Shown piece by piece: positions 37,476 to 50,176 of a stretch of DNA of 64,000 nt. The first letter of the stretch is position 1, and every line of letters starts with the position of its first letter. The DNA is taken from assembly GCA_005656395.1 (NCBI GenBank), contig SRSI01000079.1:2170001-2234000 (forward strand), read 5' to 3'. The translations under genes and the position numbers were made by a program. The stretch comes from Strongyloides papillosus. Taxonomy: Eukaryota > Nematoda > Chromadorea > Rhabditida > Strongyloididae. Under the pieces are notes generated by a model, which worked only from the letters and a program-made list of their open reading frames with translations, did no database searches and was not told the DNA's origin.

Positions 37476-38420
37476 AATAAATTAAATAAATACTGGTAGT
37501 GTATTAAAAAAAAGTAGCTAGAGCCAAAGAGCAAAGAACGATGGAATAAAGGGAATAAGAAAATAATGTTCTCGATAGGTCGATTGGTATTTGGAATAAT
37601 CTAAAAGGAATCAAATAAAATAAAATATTAGATTCGACATTGCATTGCGTTTGAATTTAATAAAATTTTTATAGGATTGTGTAAAATAAACACAAACTAT
37701 TTAACCATAAAAACTCAGACTATATCAAAATGAGTAATACTTTATTAAATTCATTTATATATTCTTATTCCGACCATTTTATCATTTTCCACACAATTTT
37801 ATTGATTATGTACACAAATTTACCCATATTTATATTTAATTATGTATTTTTTGATCAACCTTTTGTTTTCAATGGTATCAATTCAAATGCAACAAAAACG
37901 ATTTTCCATCAGAAAAAAAATAACTTAAAATTTCTTTTCGCGGAAAATCTTAATGTATTGAATTTTTTTTTAAATGTTTTGCAAGACTATAAAATATTAA
38001 AAGACTTTATTACAACCAAGATAATATTATACAATAATATTACTAGATAATTAAAAAATTTTATATTATTAATTTAAATAAGCGGTGTTTTGACAAAAAA
38101 TTGGTTCATCAAATGGTTGAGAAACCAGTTGAGTGAGAATTTTCTAATATTAATGTAAATATGTATTCTAAATAATATACTAGATATTTGCTATGCATTA
38201 GCTAAATATGACTACTTTAAGGCACCAAAAATATTGTGACAAAATTGAAAAAACAATTTAATTAATATATCGGAAAAACATGTAGTAAAATTTTTTTATT
38301 ATATTTCAAAATCAGAATTTCTATATTCAAAATATAATTTGTTATCAATAATACACAAAAAAACAACTAATCTAATAAATATATATGTAAAAATTTTTAC
38401 GTTTTAAGTCAATTTTTACA
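37476..38420. other. Spacer between tandem copies
   Basis: AT-rich spacer. The last ~150 bp resembles the sequence just upstream of copy 1 (TTCAAAA(C/T)ATAATTT block), so the duplicated unit includes promoter-proximal DNA. The ORF at 37730-38050 has no homologue beside copy 1 and is doubtful. Confidence 0.4.
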
Positions 38421-40202
38421 ATGTCGAAATCGTTTTTTTTTGTGTTTGGTATATACCATAAATACATATACTCTTGTAATATGTGATGAATTTCAAGATA
38501 AATCATTTACGTTGCATTACGCTCTTATAGAATTTGAAGAAGAACAAAATAGATACGTTCACGGTAAAGGAACAGAAATGGAAATTAATATATTTGATAA
38601 AACATTTAAAAAAAGAAGTACTGGTATTCAAAGTGCCATCATTGTTTTATTTTGATTGGGCAGGAAGACAAGAAGCACCTTTTATGAATCTTAGACTTAA
38701 TAACAATGATATATTGCGTTACACATACATTCCAAGACACAAAAATAATGAATTTATTTAGAGGCTCTTTATGAATTTTTTAACTGTAATTTAGATGATT
38801 GTCGAATTGGAATTATGCTTTACAAAAATAATTCCGAAGAAGAAGATGTTTTAAAGGATTTAAAAAATGTTGATAAAATTTTTATGTTAGTTTAGAAGGA
38901 TCAAATGGAGAAAACATTTATATTTTAAAATTGCTTCCTAAATATATTAATAAATATGTATTTGATGTCGTTTATGTCCAAAAGAAGGATGGATTTCAAA
39001 AAACTCACTAGTTCAATATATTGCAGACACAAGCAATATTATGAATTTCCCAAATAACAAAGAAAGTAAATATAAATATTTCTATAAAATATCTTACTAT
39101 CAAAATAATGGTGCCAATAATTTACTGAAATGTGGGCAATTAAAACAGTTATTAATGCCTTCACTTGACGTAGTCTATAACTTGCTATACAGATGGTAAA
39201 AAAAGGAAAGAATTCTATTTGTCAGAAGAAGATACTATATATACAGATCTAAATCAATTCAAATTACAGATTATCATACGAAGAAGGTGATAATCTTCTT
39301 AATCTACGATCATTGCTCACCTCGTTCTTTCACCAGAAAAAAATTATAAATCAAATTCAAACTATAGTCAGTATTTATAATTCCAAATCAAAATTATATT
39401 CTGGACAACGATTAAATTTTAGATACTTAAGTGAGTACGATGAATATGAAAATAAAATTGGAAGGTATACTATGGGATATGATATTTTCAACGAACCCAC
39501 TTTTCTGGTACCAGATATTAGAGCAACATTGCGTTTAAAAATCAATGGGGTTGTGCAAAATTTTAAAAATGATGAAAATTACTGTTGTGTAGATACTTAT
39601 GTCATCGATAAAAGCAAATAAGTGATGGTTTAGTTGGATGTCATGCAGTTCCAGATGATATGAAACATCCAACATTTGATGATTTTTATGAAAACGTTAT
39701 CAAACGAACTTATTAATGTTTGATGAGAAAACAGATAAATATCTAGAAGTTTATGATATTAAATCATTGGTGTCAAATAGCAAATATAAATGTGTTATAA
39801 ATATAAATACCACAACTTCTGACAATAAAAAAACCAAAATTTATAAAGGAAACCAATTTTACAATAAGTTTTTCAAATGAATCAAGTTTTACTACATGGA
39901 TAATTATTGGAGTTTCTGTTTCCATTATTTCTCTCTTAGTAATTGGACCTTATCATTTATAAAAAGTTAAAACCAAGAAAATTGAATCTGATAACACTTC
40001 ATCTATAGGTACATCAACATCAACCTCAAAATCTTCAACAGTAACAACAAGTGTTGTTAATGCTCCAATAATACAAAATAAAAAAGTGGCTCCTTTATCA
40101 AACAGTATTGGAAAAAAGATAGTTACCAAAAATTCAAATATAAATGCAAATAATCAAATGAAAAAAGTTACAAATAAAACAGTAGCTAAAAGTCAAACGT
40201 AA
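38421..40202 (+). pseudogene. Type I membrane protein family, copy 2 (unknown function, broken)
   Basis: Tandem homologue of the gene at 35740-37475. Seen: a signal-peptide region broken in a T9 run, then VICDEFQDKSFTLHY, a frame break near 38630, FDWAGRQEAP, and DDCRIGIMLYKN matching the CEIGIM block of copy 1. Next come a KCGQLKQL match, ORF 39313-39621 with SGQRLNF, YDIFNEPTFLVPD and ATLRLKINGVVQ, and GLVGCHAVPDD in a further frame. It closes with a membrane helix and a Ser/Thr/Lys-rich tail ending ...KSQT. At least five breaks are present. Comparing both copies shows what is conserved in the family, but no function can be assigned. Confidence 0.6.
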
Positions 40203-42957
40203 AACAAATATGCGAGGATAGTGTTTTTCAAATGAAGTAAACTCTATTAAAATATCATTTATTATAGTATAAAATTTTCAAATAACCTTCTCATAATTAT
40301 ATGGTCATGTATTTATTTTAATAACTTAATACTAGTCAAATAAAATAATATTTACTAGGTTTATTACCAATTTATTTTTTTATTAATAACAAATTTTTAA
40401 TATAATGCTATAAAAAATAATTTTAAATAAATTGCATAAGAAATATAAAAGAAATATTAAATATGTAATTTGAATGATACCTTTATGTTCTGTAATATGA
40501 ATTTAATAAATACAAGTATTTTAATACAAAACAATTACAAATTTGTGTTGATGCCCACCAGTGAAATATAATGAATGTCTATGTAAAAATCTTTATAATA
40601 TGCACTATAATTGCGATTAAAATAAAATGGACAATGTAATTAGTTTTTTATCTACTTGCTTAGAAATAAAAATATACCAAAATGTGATACAATTAAAGTT
40701 TAGTTGTTTATATGGTAAATAAATAGTAATACCATTTTGTTTATCACGCATACTTACGTCACTTATTAAACACTAATTTTAATATAAAATACAACTAAAC
40801 TCTAAAAAAATTCTAGCAAATTGTTTCTTTTATTATCTATGAAAGTATTGTAAACATTGTAAGATTAAAAATAATTTTCTAACTTCAAATCAAAAGCAAA
40901 CGGTACCAATATAAAGAAATATATGAATAAATTGAAATTCCAAGGTCTAATAGGTCTAGATTTATTATTAGCATGTAAAGTCAATTTACTAGTCTTAAAA
41001 AGTACTTTATTAGCTAAATAGCATAGTAGTTAATTAAGTTATCGAGAAAAAAGAGATTAAAATAAGTAATAGTTCAGGAGGAGTCCTAGATTTGCCTGAT
41101 AATGTAGTGAATTAAAGGAAAGTAGAGAGATAAAAACCCATCTTCGACATCACCAGTTGACAAATGTTTTCGATTAATATTTGATAACTGTTTGCAAAAA
41201 AAATGACCAAAAAAATTACGAAGTTTCATCAACATTGTCTTATTTTACTTTTCTCATAATTCACTTCACCATCAAGAGAATCTAGGTCCAAATCTAAAAT
41301 GTAACTTATTTCAAACACTTTTCTGATCAATAATGTTATTATCACCATCCCAACTAGTTATTAAAGTATTTTTTAAAGTTAATGTTACGGGTTTCAACTA
41401 TAATTTAGTAGTTTAATTTTAAATTGTTCTTCCAATTTTACTCATTTTGATATTAATTAACAATCCTTTCTTAAAATAAAGTCAAAAGATCTATTTATAT
41501 GATTTTTTCTGTTAAAAGTGTTTTTTTTAATGCTTTCATAGCAAACAGAATAGAAACCAAAATTTGTCTCATTATAAGTAATTTGTAAGCATAAATACCA
41601 CTCCAGTATGAAATATACCTATTTATAAATACTATATTTGGAAAACATTATATTAATTTATGCAAAACATATAAAATTAAATTATAAGCTTTTGTCATCA
41701 AGATCTGAGATTTGAAACTTTAGATTTAATAGTCTTCGTTTTGATACTTATTTGACTTTTGATCTTAAGTTAATTTACTAACTGCGCTCTTGATTAATAA
41801 ATTGTTTTAAGATTTAAAGCACTTGGATTGAAATGTAATATACTGTTTTGCCTTTTATTACATTTTGTCAAAGGTATAGTATATATATCATTTTCAGGAA
41901 TGTTATTATTACTATAAAATGAATACCACAAGCAATTTGTAGGATAACTTTCATTCTCATACTGTGTGCCATATTATTTGAATCATTAATTTAATATTTT
42001 TTTAACAGTCTCCTTATATCTAATTATAGGTTCATGTAAAGAGCGTTTAAATTTGTGCCTTAATTATTTTTGTTATCTGAGTGGTATATTTATGTAGTAA
42101 TAGATTAATGGTTATTTAAAGAACAACCACTTTGATGCTTAATTTTGCTTCAAACATTCAGCCCCTTGGACAATATAAAAATCAAAAAACGATAGTAAAA
42201 TAGTGTTTATTTAAAAACAGTAAAAATCTAACAATATTTCTATAAAAGAATGCAGTACATCTTTTTACCTTTAAAATTAATTTCTAAACACCATTTTATT
42301 ATGTTGTATTTGTCAAGTATTCATTGTCCTGATGTATAAAATATAAACATCAATTTCAAAACATTAAATTAACTTTGTTTTCGCTCTTCATTTTCTATAA
42401 AGAATAAATAATAATAATTTATATTTCATAAAAAATACTTCTTAGAAAGCACTATATACTATTTTGTTAAATTTTAAATGTTTTTCAAAATGCCAAAGTT
42501 TTTCTATATAATTATGATTATCATTCAAACAAAACCAATAGATATTAAAGATTACAATCACGTAAACAAGCACTTAATAAGGCCTCTATTATTACTAAGT
42601 TATTATTTATGTGTAAAAAAACTTTTCCATGATTTTCTGTTAAACAAAAACATAACGGGCTAACTTAAATACAAGTATAAATATAAATTTCCATCACAAG
42701 AACCTACTTTTAGCATGAACTGGGGTAACTGAAATTGAATCAGTTATACTTTTACATCCAAAATCATTTAGCATCATTATTTTAAAATGTTTAATTACAA
42801 CTAATGATAAAAAAATTGACAACAAATGTCCTGAATAAAAAAGAAGATTCAAAAAAATTTCAATTTCGGTAACTTTTTTTCCTTCTGAAAAAAATTAGAA
42901 GTATAATATTTGAGGATGGTAAAAACAAACGTATAATTAAGAAAACAAAATAATAGA
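40203..42957. other. No gene identified
   Basis: 2.7 kb of AT-rich DNA. An ORF at 42478-42663 starts MFFKMPKFFYIIMIII, which resembles the signal peptides of the tandem family. The rest does not match, so a third copy is only a possibility. Confidence 0.4.
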
Positions 42958-43692
42958 TTATTGCAGGTATTTGATAACAAAAGGAAACAAACTTTGAATC
43001 GCAATACTCCAAAACACTGATTTATTATCATTCATTTTTGCTTTATTTGAAACTGATGTCCTCTTAACAACTATTCTATAAATCGCATAATTGATTATAA
43101 GAGATAGTGAAGAATAGATAAGGTTCATTAAAATGCAGCCGTAAGAGATATATTTATAATAAAATATTTTGCTATATATATCATATCCGCAACCTTGTCT
43201 AGGAACGAAATAAATATCTATTTCAAAAAATTTTACAATGATTAAATATGCAAATGGACCCATAGTAAATAATATAATTAGTACCATGACAATTATATTG
43301 GGCTTCTTATTATAAGCTATCTTATAGAATCTAATAATATTCAAGTACAGCAAGGTCAAAATCAAAATTTTATTAGAACCATAATGAATTGACTCCAATT
43401 TAGAACATGTCTTAACATTAACTTGATTATTGGTGTAATAATGAATAGAAATATACGAGTAGAATATTAAGTGCAAAATGGAGGCACAAATATACTCAAA
43501 AGACATAACCATTACCATGTATTTGAAGAATTGTCTTTCCTTGAATTTACTGTAAGTAAAACATCGATAAAAAAAGTAAATGTTCGGAGGTATTGACAAT
43601 AAACTTATAATAGATACTTGATAACCTGAGACTCCGAAGTATGGGCGAATGTACATAGGTACCACTGAAGGATCCATTTTAAATGTCTGCAA
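42958..43692 (-). CDS. Nematode chemoreceptor-like 7TM protein, probably incomplete at 3' end
   Basis: An open frame of 244 aa on the minus strand. Seen: five to six hydrophobic helices (starting with VSIISLLSIPPNIYFFY), a Cys in the first loop (KTCSKL) and a second loop with IYFVPRQGCGYD, then FWSIAIQSLFPFVI as a TM6-like helix. Topology and the FVPRQGC loop echo the pseudogene at 27.4-28.5 kb (EWVPNQIC). Known: nematode serpentine receptors have this pattern. The last helix appears missing from the frame. A candidate lies downstream (about 42830-42700, minus strand) in another frame, perhaps a further exon. Exact family unresolved. It is the best-preserved gene in the degraded block, but may also be decaying. 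Confidence 0.5.
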   Translation of the reverse strand: MQTFKMDPSVVPMYIRPYFGVSGYQVSIISLLSIPPNIYFFYRCFTYSKFKERQFFKYMVMVMSFEYICASILHLIFYSYISIHYYTNNQVNVKTCSKLESIHYGSNKILILTLLYLNIIRFYKIAYNKKPNIIVMVLIILFTMGPFAYLIIVKFFEIDIYFVPRQGCGYDIYSKIFYYKYISYGCILMNLIYSSLSLIINYAIYRIVVKRTSVSNKAKMNDNKSVFWSIAIQSLFPFVIKYLQ

Positions 43693-45165
43693 ATTTTTTG
43701 GATTATATTAATTGAAAATATATTCATTTTAAAAGGTATAGCTGTAGTTTAAAGATAAAATACTGACAATGACACTAACGCCTACTTAAATACATTTAAT
43801 TATGGGTTGTACCATTATAATTATACAAATCAAAAGCCTCCAAGAGTTAAGAAAGTTTCTAATGCTAACTTTGTTACCAAAGACACTAGTAAGACTTTAC
43901 CGGATATGTTTTTATTGTAATTAGTTACTAAGGTAGTGGGTTTCTAAAAGCTCCTGCCTATGTTAGTAGAGGAAGTTTCATTAAAGCTACATTATTTGAA
44001 TCGTAGTATTTTCACACTATCGTCCCAGACTTATTCTGAAGTGTAATACGTTTAATATCAAGATGAATAGAATATAATAATTTATTTATTAAGATCTCTA
44101 ATGATTATTCTAAAAAAATTATATAAATGTCTTTCTTTTATACTATTTATCAGAGGGCGGGTTGTCCCACCCTACAGAAGCACAAAGAAATGTAGTTGAC
44201 TACAATTATTCACAACTACAAATTTACACGCATGATGAAAGAAAAGAATTCTTTAGTTAACGTCACCAAAGAATATAGCTTCCCCCATGTTCCAGTATAC
44301 TTTATCAATTATTACCTATTCAGAATACCATATTTATTGTACAAACAAAAGTCTCAAGAAAATGTATTTTTATATAAGAAAGTATAGCAGATTATGCAAT
44401 GTAGGTAAGATTGGTGTCAAATACCATTTGAAAACTTCATTTCGCAATATGGAACATGATATTATAACATTTTCTTCTTGCGTATTGTAGGGACGATTGA
44501 AAACAAGCACATTGTTCTAGAAAAATATAAACAACTAGGACGAAGATTTACCAATGAACGATTCATTGTACTTAAAATTATAATACATACGACACTTGGA
44601 GATACCAATTGCATTCAGAAAGGTGAGTATGCACATTAATCTTAATTCGACTACTGTGCAAATTCCCAAGTATTATATCAAAAGTTTAAGGAGGAAAATG
44701 TGTTGCTTGAAGCTTTACTGATAGCACTTTTGAAATTACAAGGATTCAAAATGGATATATCAATCTCACTGCAATGAAGTAGCAAGAGACCAGAATATTG
44801 GAGAATAGCAATGCTTTCTGTTAATCACTATTTTCAATACATCTTTGGAGACTTTTCTACTTCATTGTTTTTTTTTCATCATCCATTAATTTAGTATGAA
44901 ATAAAAGTCCTCAACAAAGAAACTTATCATAATTTCTATATGTACTATATTAAAAGATTTTTTCTAGACTTCGTTTCTAAAGACAATGATATTATGACGA
45001 ACCACCCTTTTCTTTCTGGTATGGCGTCCCATTGCTTCGTAAAGTAATTTGTATCCATTTTAATTATAACGTTTTTCTGCGATTTTTTTACTTTATCATA
45101 TTGTTATTTTTAATTTATCCCAAAAAGTATTTTTTACTATTACTAATTTTTTCATATTTTACAGA
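43693..45165. other. No gene identified
   Basis: 1.5 kb of AT-rich sequence. Short patches near 44500-44640 read like the intracellular loop/TM6 start of a receptor, but stops break them and I cannot assemble a gene. The last bases contain the acceptor for the NRDE-2-like gene (TTTTACAG at 45157-45164). Confidence 0.4.
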
Positions 45166-48100
45166 ATGTCCTTGTTTCCTGGATACGGTGACAGTGAAGG
45201 AGATAGCAAATCAGATCACGAAATTGAAAAGTCAACCCAAAAAGGTTTTATTGAAGCTATCTCATCTAATTTGATCGATGACAACAAGGATTCAAAAGTC
45301 AAAGGTAGTAATAGTTCGCAATCTCCGTCTGATAGTGACAGCTCGGAAAGATATAGGAGGAAAAAGAAAAAGGAGGAAAGGAGACTGAAGAAGAAATTGA
45401 AGAAAGAAAAGAGAAGGAAAGATAGGAAGAAACATTCTTCTTACTCTGGTGATGAAGATAATGATAGAAGGATGGAACGTCATAAGAAGAAGGACAAACC
45501 TTTGACGAATGAAGAGTCTGTTGTAAAAAGTGCGCATCATTCAAATTTTGATAATTCAAAAGTACCAAGAGTTAGTCTTCACGACAATAAATGTGTATCA
45601 GGCTTTGATGATTCAGGACATTATGTAAATAGTGTAAATACTCAACTAAAAAATACTCCTTCAAGGGTCGCAAAAAACAGGTGAAGGAATCTCTTCTCAG
45701 GGAAAGGGAAGCTCAAGAGATGGTACTAAGATCAGAGCGTAATTCACTGAAGAATCTCATTGATAGTAATCCGGGTGACCTGGAATTATGGTTGAAGTTT
45801 CTTAAGCTTCAAGATAAAGAATCAAAATTCAAAGGAGATCCAGTGAATGTTTCTTGTGAAATAAAGTTATCAATAATCGAGAAGGCAATGAAGAATATTG
45901 GCAGTAAATGTGTTGAATTGGAGATAGAAAAACTAAAATGGTTATGTGCTCTGGGAGACTACAATAAAACAATCAAGCAGTGGGAGATGTACCTCATTCA
46001 GTATCCAAACAGATTAAGTTTATGGAAGGCTATTATGGATATGACACTTTTTGACTTCTCAAGATTTTCCGTTCGTGTATGTATTCGTGTGATGGTTGAT
46101 TGTTACAGGACATTGGCAAAGTTTTTTGCGTGGTGAGATTGTAACACATAAACCGGAGCCTGGGAAGGAGATGTTTCTAGCTGATTTGCTTGTTAGGATT
46201 ATCAAATTGCATTTTCATTTTGGATACAGCGAGATTGCTATTTCTATGGTATCTTCTTTCGTGGAGTTCAATTATTCTAGACCAAAAAGTTTGGAAGGAC
46301 AGTCGTTTAAAGAACTTCTGAAACATTTCACCTCATTTTGTAAGTGTCCATGTTCTAAAGCTGGTTTCAAAGGCGCTGTCGGATGGAGGAATTGGTTACC
46401 ACGAGCATTCTGATAGCCTAAAGGGTGACAAAGAGTTTCGGAGCAAGGATGTCAAAGATGGTGGACAGGTCAATGTTCCTATGTTGACAAGCTCTAATGT
46501 TGTAAATACTTCTTCTGGTAATGAAAGAGGAGTTTCAGGTAAGTATATGCAATTTCTTCCATTTTACGTAAAACATTTTAGATGCCAATCAAAATAATTT
46601 ATGTGAAACCAGTAGTCAAGTTAGAGGTAGTATGGATCAAGAGACTACGTCTAGTGAAAACCTTCAAGATACTCCATGTGATAATGAGTATATAAAAGAG
46701 GAAGATGATTATTTTCTATTGGCACATAAGGCTAATCATCCTATGCCTAATATTTGGGTTACTGTGGAGCAGATAAGAGAAAAGTACTACCACTTCCAAT
46801 GTGGAGATAACTATTATTCTAACGGTGATAAGGACAATGCTGTCAATTTCGAAAAAGATGTCAGCTATACCATTTTTTGATTTCTCTGATAAGGCAAAGG
46901 AATATCTTCTACGTGAAATTTTGAAGGTATTTAGAGTGAATATCGACAAAACCACAGGAGCTCCTTGTGATCCTGATATTCATGCATTGTATGATGTAAT
47001 TGATACGATGAATATCGATACCCATCCTACATATGAATCTTTGTGCTTTATTGAAAGAGTCTTTAAATTCTTGGGAAAACAGAATGACTATGATGTAGCA
47101 GATGTATATGAAAAACTGGATTTTGGAATCTACAAAGCAATTGTAAGATATGGGAAGAATTTAGCATTAGATGGCAGGAAAAGCGCAAAATTTGCTAAGA
47201 AACTAAAAGAAAACTTTATTGACACTACATTGGATGACGGTACAGAAGGGAAAAACAACAAGTTGATAACTTTCATTGATGATCTCCTTTACGATTCCCA
47301 ATTCATGGATCAGAAATATCTCGACTTGGATAAGATTGACATAGGTACACTGTTCAAGATATATGAACCAATATCTAGTCACCGAGAGGAATTGTTGCTC
47401 CAAAAAGCTATGTACAACTATTGTAGAAGATCGTTTACCAAGAAGAAACTAGTGAATGAATTATCTTTCTTCCTAATGAATAATTCACTTGAATCTATCT
47501 ATGCTGAATCGAATGACTACTCTCAACTAATTAACTTGGCTGGGCGAAAAATTTATTCATTACACGATGATTCAAGAATAAATCACAAATTCTTTTGTGA
47601 TTGGAGACTAGATGACTTGATGTATACTTCCGGACTTACGATGATATTGCAATATCAAAAATTCTGTAACGTCAATGCTTCCTTAACCATTCTTGAATAC
47701 ATACAAACTATGCATTCACGTGAAAGGATAGAGAAGTGTGAAGAATTATTTCTACTACAGGAAGAGATATACGCATATCACTATGAAAAGAAGAATGAAG
47801 AATACGGGCCTGCTTATGATAACTTTGTTGTTACATCTGTAAAGAAATATCCTAAATTTGTAAATTTACTTATGGTCTACCTACGGAGATGCGGAAAACA
47901 TAGAACAACCCAGATTGATAACTCATTTATTGAATCTTTGGATGTATCTAAATTACCTGAGATGATGGCTATTATCTACAATGAATATCTGTTGTTTAAG
48001 AAGGAATTGAATGAGGGTATATCAAACTATCCTCCTTATCCCAGTTTTGATAGATTTCGGGAAACCATTCTTAAGTATGCAGATGAAGCTACAAGATTGA

Positions 48101-48339
48101 CTTTGTCTCCTATCATTTTGAATCTCTTATTAAAACTAGAATCAAAGTATGGAAGTAGAGAAAGCCTGAAGAGAAGTTTCTTTAGAGGTTTGGAGTCTGT
48201 TGGCTGGAGTAAGGAATATTATATGAAGTATTTGCTTTGTAAATTTTCTGCTTTTGAAGATGTCTTCTAACTTTTAATTGAAAAAGGCTTCAGAATTAGA
48301 TGTTTGAAAGAAGAATTATCTTTTTTGCTTCAACCATAA
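45166..48339 (+). pseudogene. nrde-2: NRDE-2-like HAT-repeat protein, frame-broken
   Basis: Seen: a Ser/Lys/Arg-rich N-terminus (45166-45624), a 56-nt intron, and a conserved NRDE2 block (NPGDLELWLKFLKLQD, 45681-46074). A 34-nt intron follows, then HAT-like helices and a KGAVGWRNW motif. The frame is then lost near 46398 and resumes in the +1 frame (HEHSDSLK). An intron (about 46530-46573) leads to IWVTVEQIREKYYHFQ and a second +1 break in a T6 run (46873-46878). From there HAT repeats run to a TAA at 48268-48270, followed in the same frame by 22 more codons (EKGFRIR...EEL) to a stop at 48337. Known: NRDE-2 acts in nuclear RNAi and with the Mtr4 exosome adaptor. Start: acceptor TTTTACAG lies 1 nt before the ATG, typical of SL trans-splicing. 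Errors in the sequence are the main alternative to real decay. Confidence 0.7.
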
Positions 48340-48939
48340 GGTATTATATTTTTTTAAATTGTATTTTAAGTGTATATTATGTTTATGTATATTAATGTAT
48401 ATAAAAATTTTAAATAATTTTATTTTTAAGATTATTTATGAAAAATATTTCTAGCCAACAATTATCTAAAACTGGACCTCAAGATTTGTACCCAAAACAT
48501 ATTCCATTAACTTTGGTCTATTGGATTACACATACTCAGAATTTACTATCCCTGTGAGATGTATACTTGTTGGATTTGAAAACACCGATTTTTAGAGTGA
48601 AAAATATCTAGGGCGATTTTTGTTGTATTATACTCGGAGATGTTTGCCCATTTCAAACACTAGGATATTTATAGATAAATAAACATTTTTTCTGAAATTT
48701 TTTATGTTATAAAACAATTATATTTAGAATATTTATATATCATAAAGTTTACCTTAATATTTTAAAGTTATCTTTTACATGTAAGTATTAACAAAAAACT
48801 AATACTTTTCTTACACGTGAAAAAAGGCTATTACCCATGGTCTTTATATGCTCTTTGATCTAAAGATTGTTTCAGTATATATCATCATTGTTATGTTTGA
48901 CATGTTAATAGATTTAAGGCAAAAAAGAATTTCTACAAG
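48340..48939. other. Intergenic region, no gene seen
   Basis: AT-rich spacer between the NRDE-2-like gene and the small homeodomain-like gene. No ORF or repeat could be supported. Confidence 0.45.
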
Positions 48940-49074
48940 CTTCTAGAAGTTGATAGAACCGATACATTAATGATATATATAAGCAAAGACTGTTTGGTTG
49001 TTATTATTACATAAAGATTAGTCAATATAAAGTAAGTTTTTATTTTTTAAATAATATATCTCTTTAAATTTTAG
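48940..49074 (+). promoter_or_regulatory. Promoter with HSE-like palindrome, TATA box and 5'UTR intron
   Basis: CTTCTAGAAG at 48940-48949 is a perfect nTTCnnGAAn palindrome, the core of a heat-shock element. An AGAAC half unit lies in phase at 48955-48959, but the unit between is degenerate. TATATATAA follows at about 48974-48982. A clean intron (GTAAGT at 49032 to TTTTAG at 49074) lies in the 5'UTR. Whether heat or HSF controls the gene is inference. Confidence 0.45.
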
Positions 49075-49092
49075 TCATCAAACCAATCTGAT

Positions 49093-49818
49093 ATGGAGGA
49101 TTCGGTGGTCGTCAAGGTGATTATCAGGCCAGGTATTATGTGTCTACTTAACTCACGAATCGTGAAATATGTCATAATACCATCAAGTACACTTGTCAAG
49201 GATCTATACAAGACAATTCTGGAGGATCTCGATCTTGGAGATTTAGATAGCAACTACTCAAAAGGTAATTTTTCCTACATTAACTTTATGTATTTTTTTA
49301 GTTATTGAAGAATATTCTGAGTGGGGAATTGGAGCATATTTTCCCAATGTAGATGCAGTAGTTGGTTCTGTAAAATTACCAACTAAAGATGAAATTGAAG
49401 TAGAATTATCAATACCAATGTAAGTTTGGAAGTCTTTTTAAATAATTTTTTTATTTATTTTAGAAAAAACTATAAATATATGAAAAAGAAAGGAATGGAG
49501 GAAATAGAAATTGTATCCTTTATTCATGACAGATCAACAAACGGTAACTCAACAATGAGCACCACGCTATCAAATACACTAAGAAGGAGATCTACACCTG
49601 AGGCTAACACAATAAGGTACAGAGGAGTGGAGTTAGTATACCTGGAGAGATGGCTCAAAGAACATGGTAAAAAGAGTCCCTCAAGATCGTTGCTGAAAGA
49701 ATATGCAGCAACATTAAACAAAATTTCTAAACGAAGTGAGGAAAAAAAAGTCACAGCCTTGAAATTGTCAAGATGGTTTAAAAGAAAACAAAAAAGAGTT
49801 GATGAAGAAAAAGACTAA
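49093..49818 (+). CDS. Small protein with divergent homeodomain-like C-terminus
   Basis: Three exons, 49093-49264, 49302-49419 and 49464-49818, join in frame over 37- and 44-nt introns to give 214 aa. Seen: an N-terminal ~110-residue domain rich in beta-type hydrophobic strands (VVVKVIIRPGIMCLL, VKYVIIPSSTLVKDLY, VELSIPI), a Ser/Thr/Asn linker, and a basic helical C-terminus (about residues 150-210). The last helix reads KLSRWFKRKQKR, like a homeodomain recognition helix (W48-F49-K50), preceded by helices ELVYLERWL and SLLKEYAATLN. Known: SATB/DVE-type proteins join a ubiquitin-like domain to homeodomains, which is a possible parallel. I cannot confirm family membership. Likely a nuclear DNA-binding protein. 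Confidence 0.6.
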
Positions 49819-50176
49819 ATCAAATTATTTTTATTGTATTGTTTATATTGTACATAATATTAAATTAACCAATAAATTTTTTTATCGTATTTTTTTTAAA
49901 TTATAATTTTCTTTTAAAATGTGTATAAACGCGAATATGTAAAGAAACTTTTATTTCACAATAAGTTTTATTACATATTTCATTTGGTGGTGAAAAATTT
50001 GTTACCATTCTTCGAATATATCCTTTTTAATATGTACTAATGTAATTTACAAAATATCAAGATCCAATTTTTCCAATAACCTTCATAATTTCATAGATCA
50101 AAGTTACCATCGTTACTTCTCCTTTGATAGCTTTTACTTTAATTTCCTTTGCTGCAAGTCTTTATCTTCGTTCATC

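Noticed and set aside
42478..42663. Possible third copy of the tandem membrane-protein family
   Set aside because: Only the signal-peptide-like start resembles the other two copies; no downstream block matches.
44196..44640. Possible further chemoreceptor fragment
   Set aside because: Short receptor-like patches in different frames, no clear helix order or splice sites.
46801..46864. A GT...AG intron that would restore the NRDE-2 frame
   Set aside because: It would remove a segment (DNAVNFEKDVS) that itself looks like a conserved NRDE2 block, so a frame break in the T6 run fits better; not excluded without RNA data.
48926..48960. A full multi-unit heat-shock element
   Set aside because: Only the central palindrome and one further half unit fit the spacing; the other units are degenerate.
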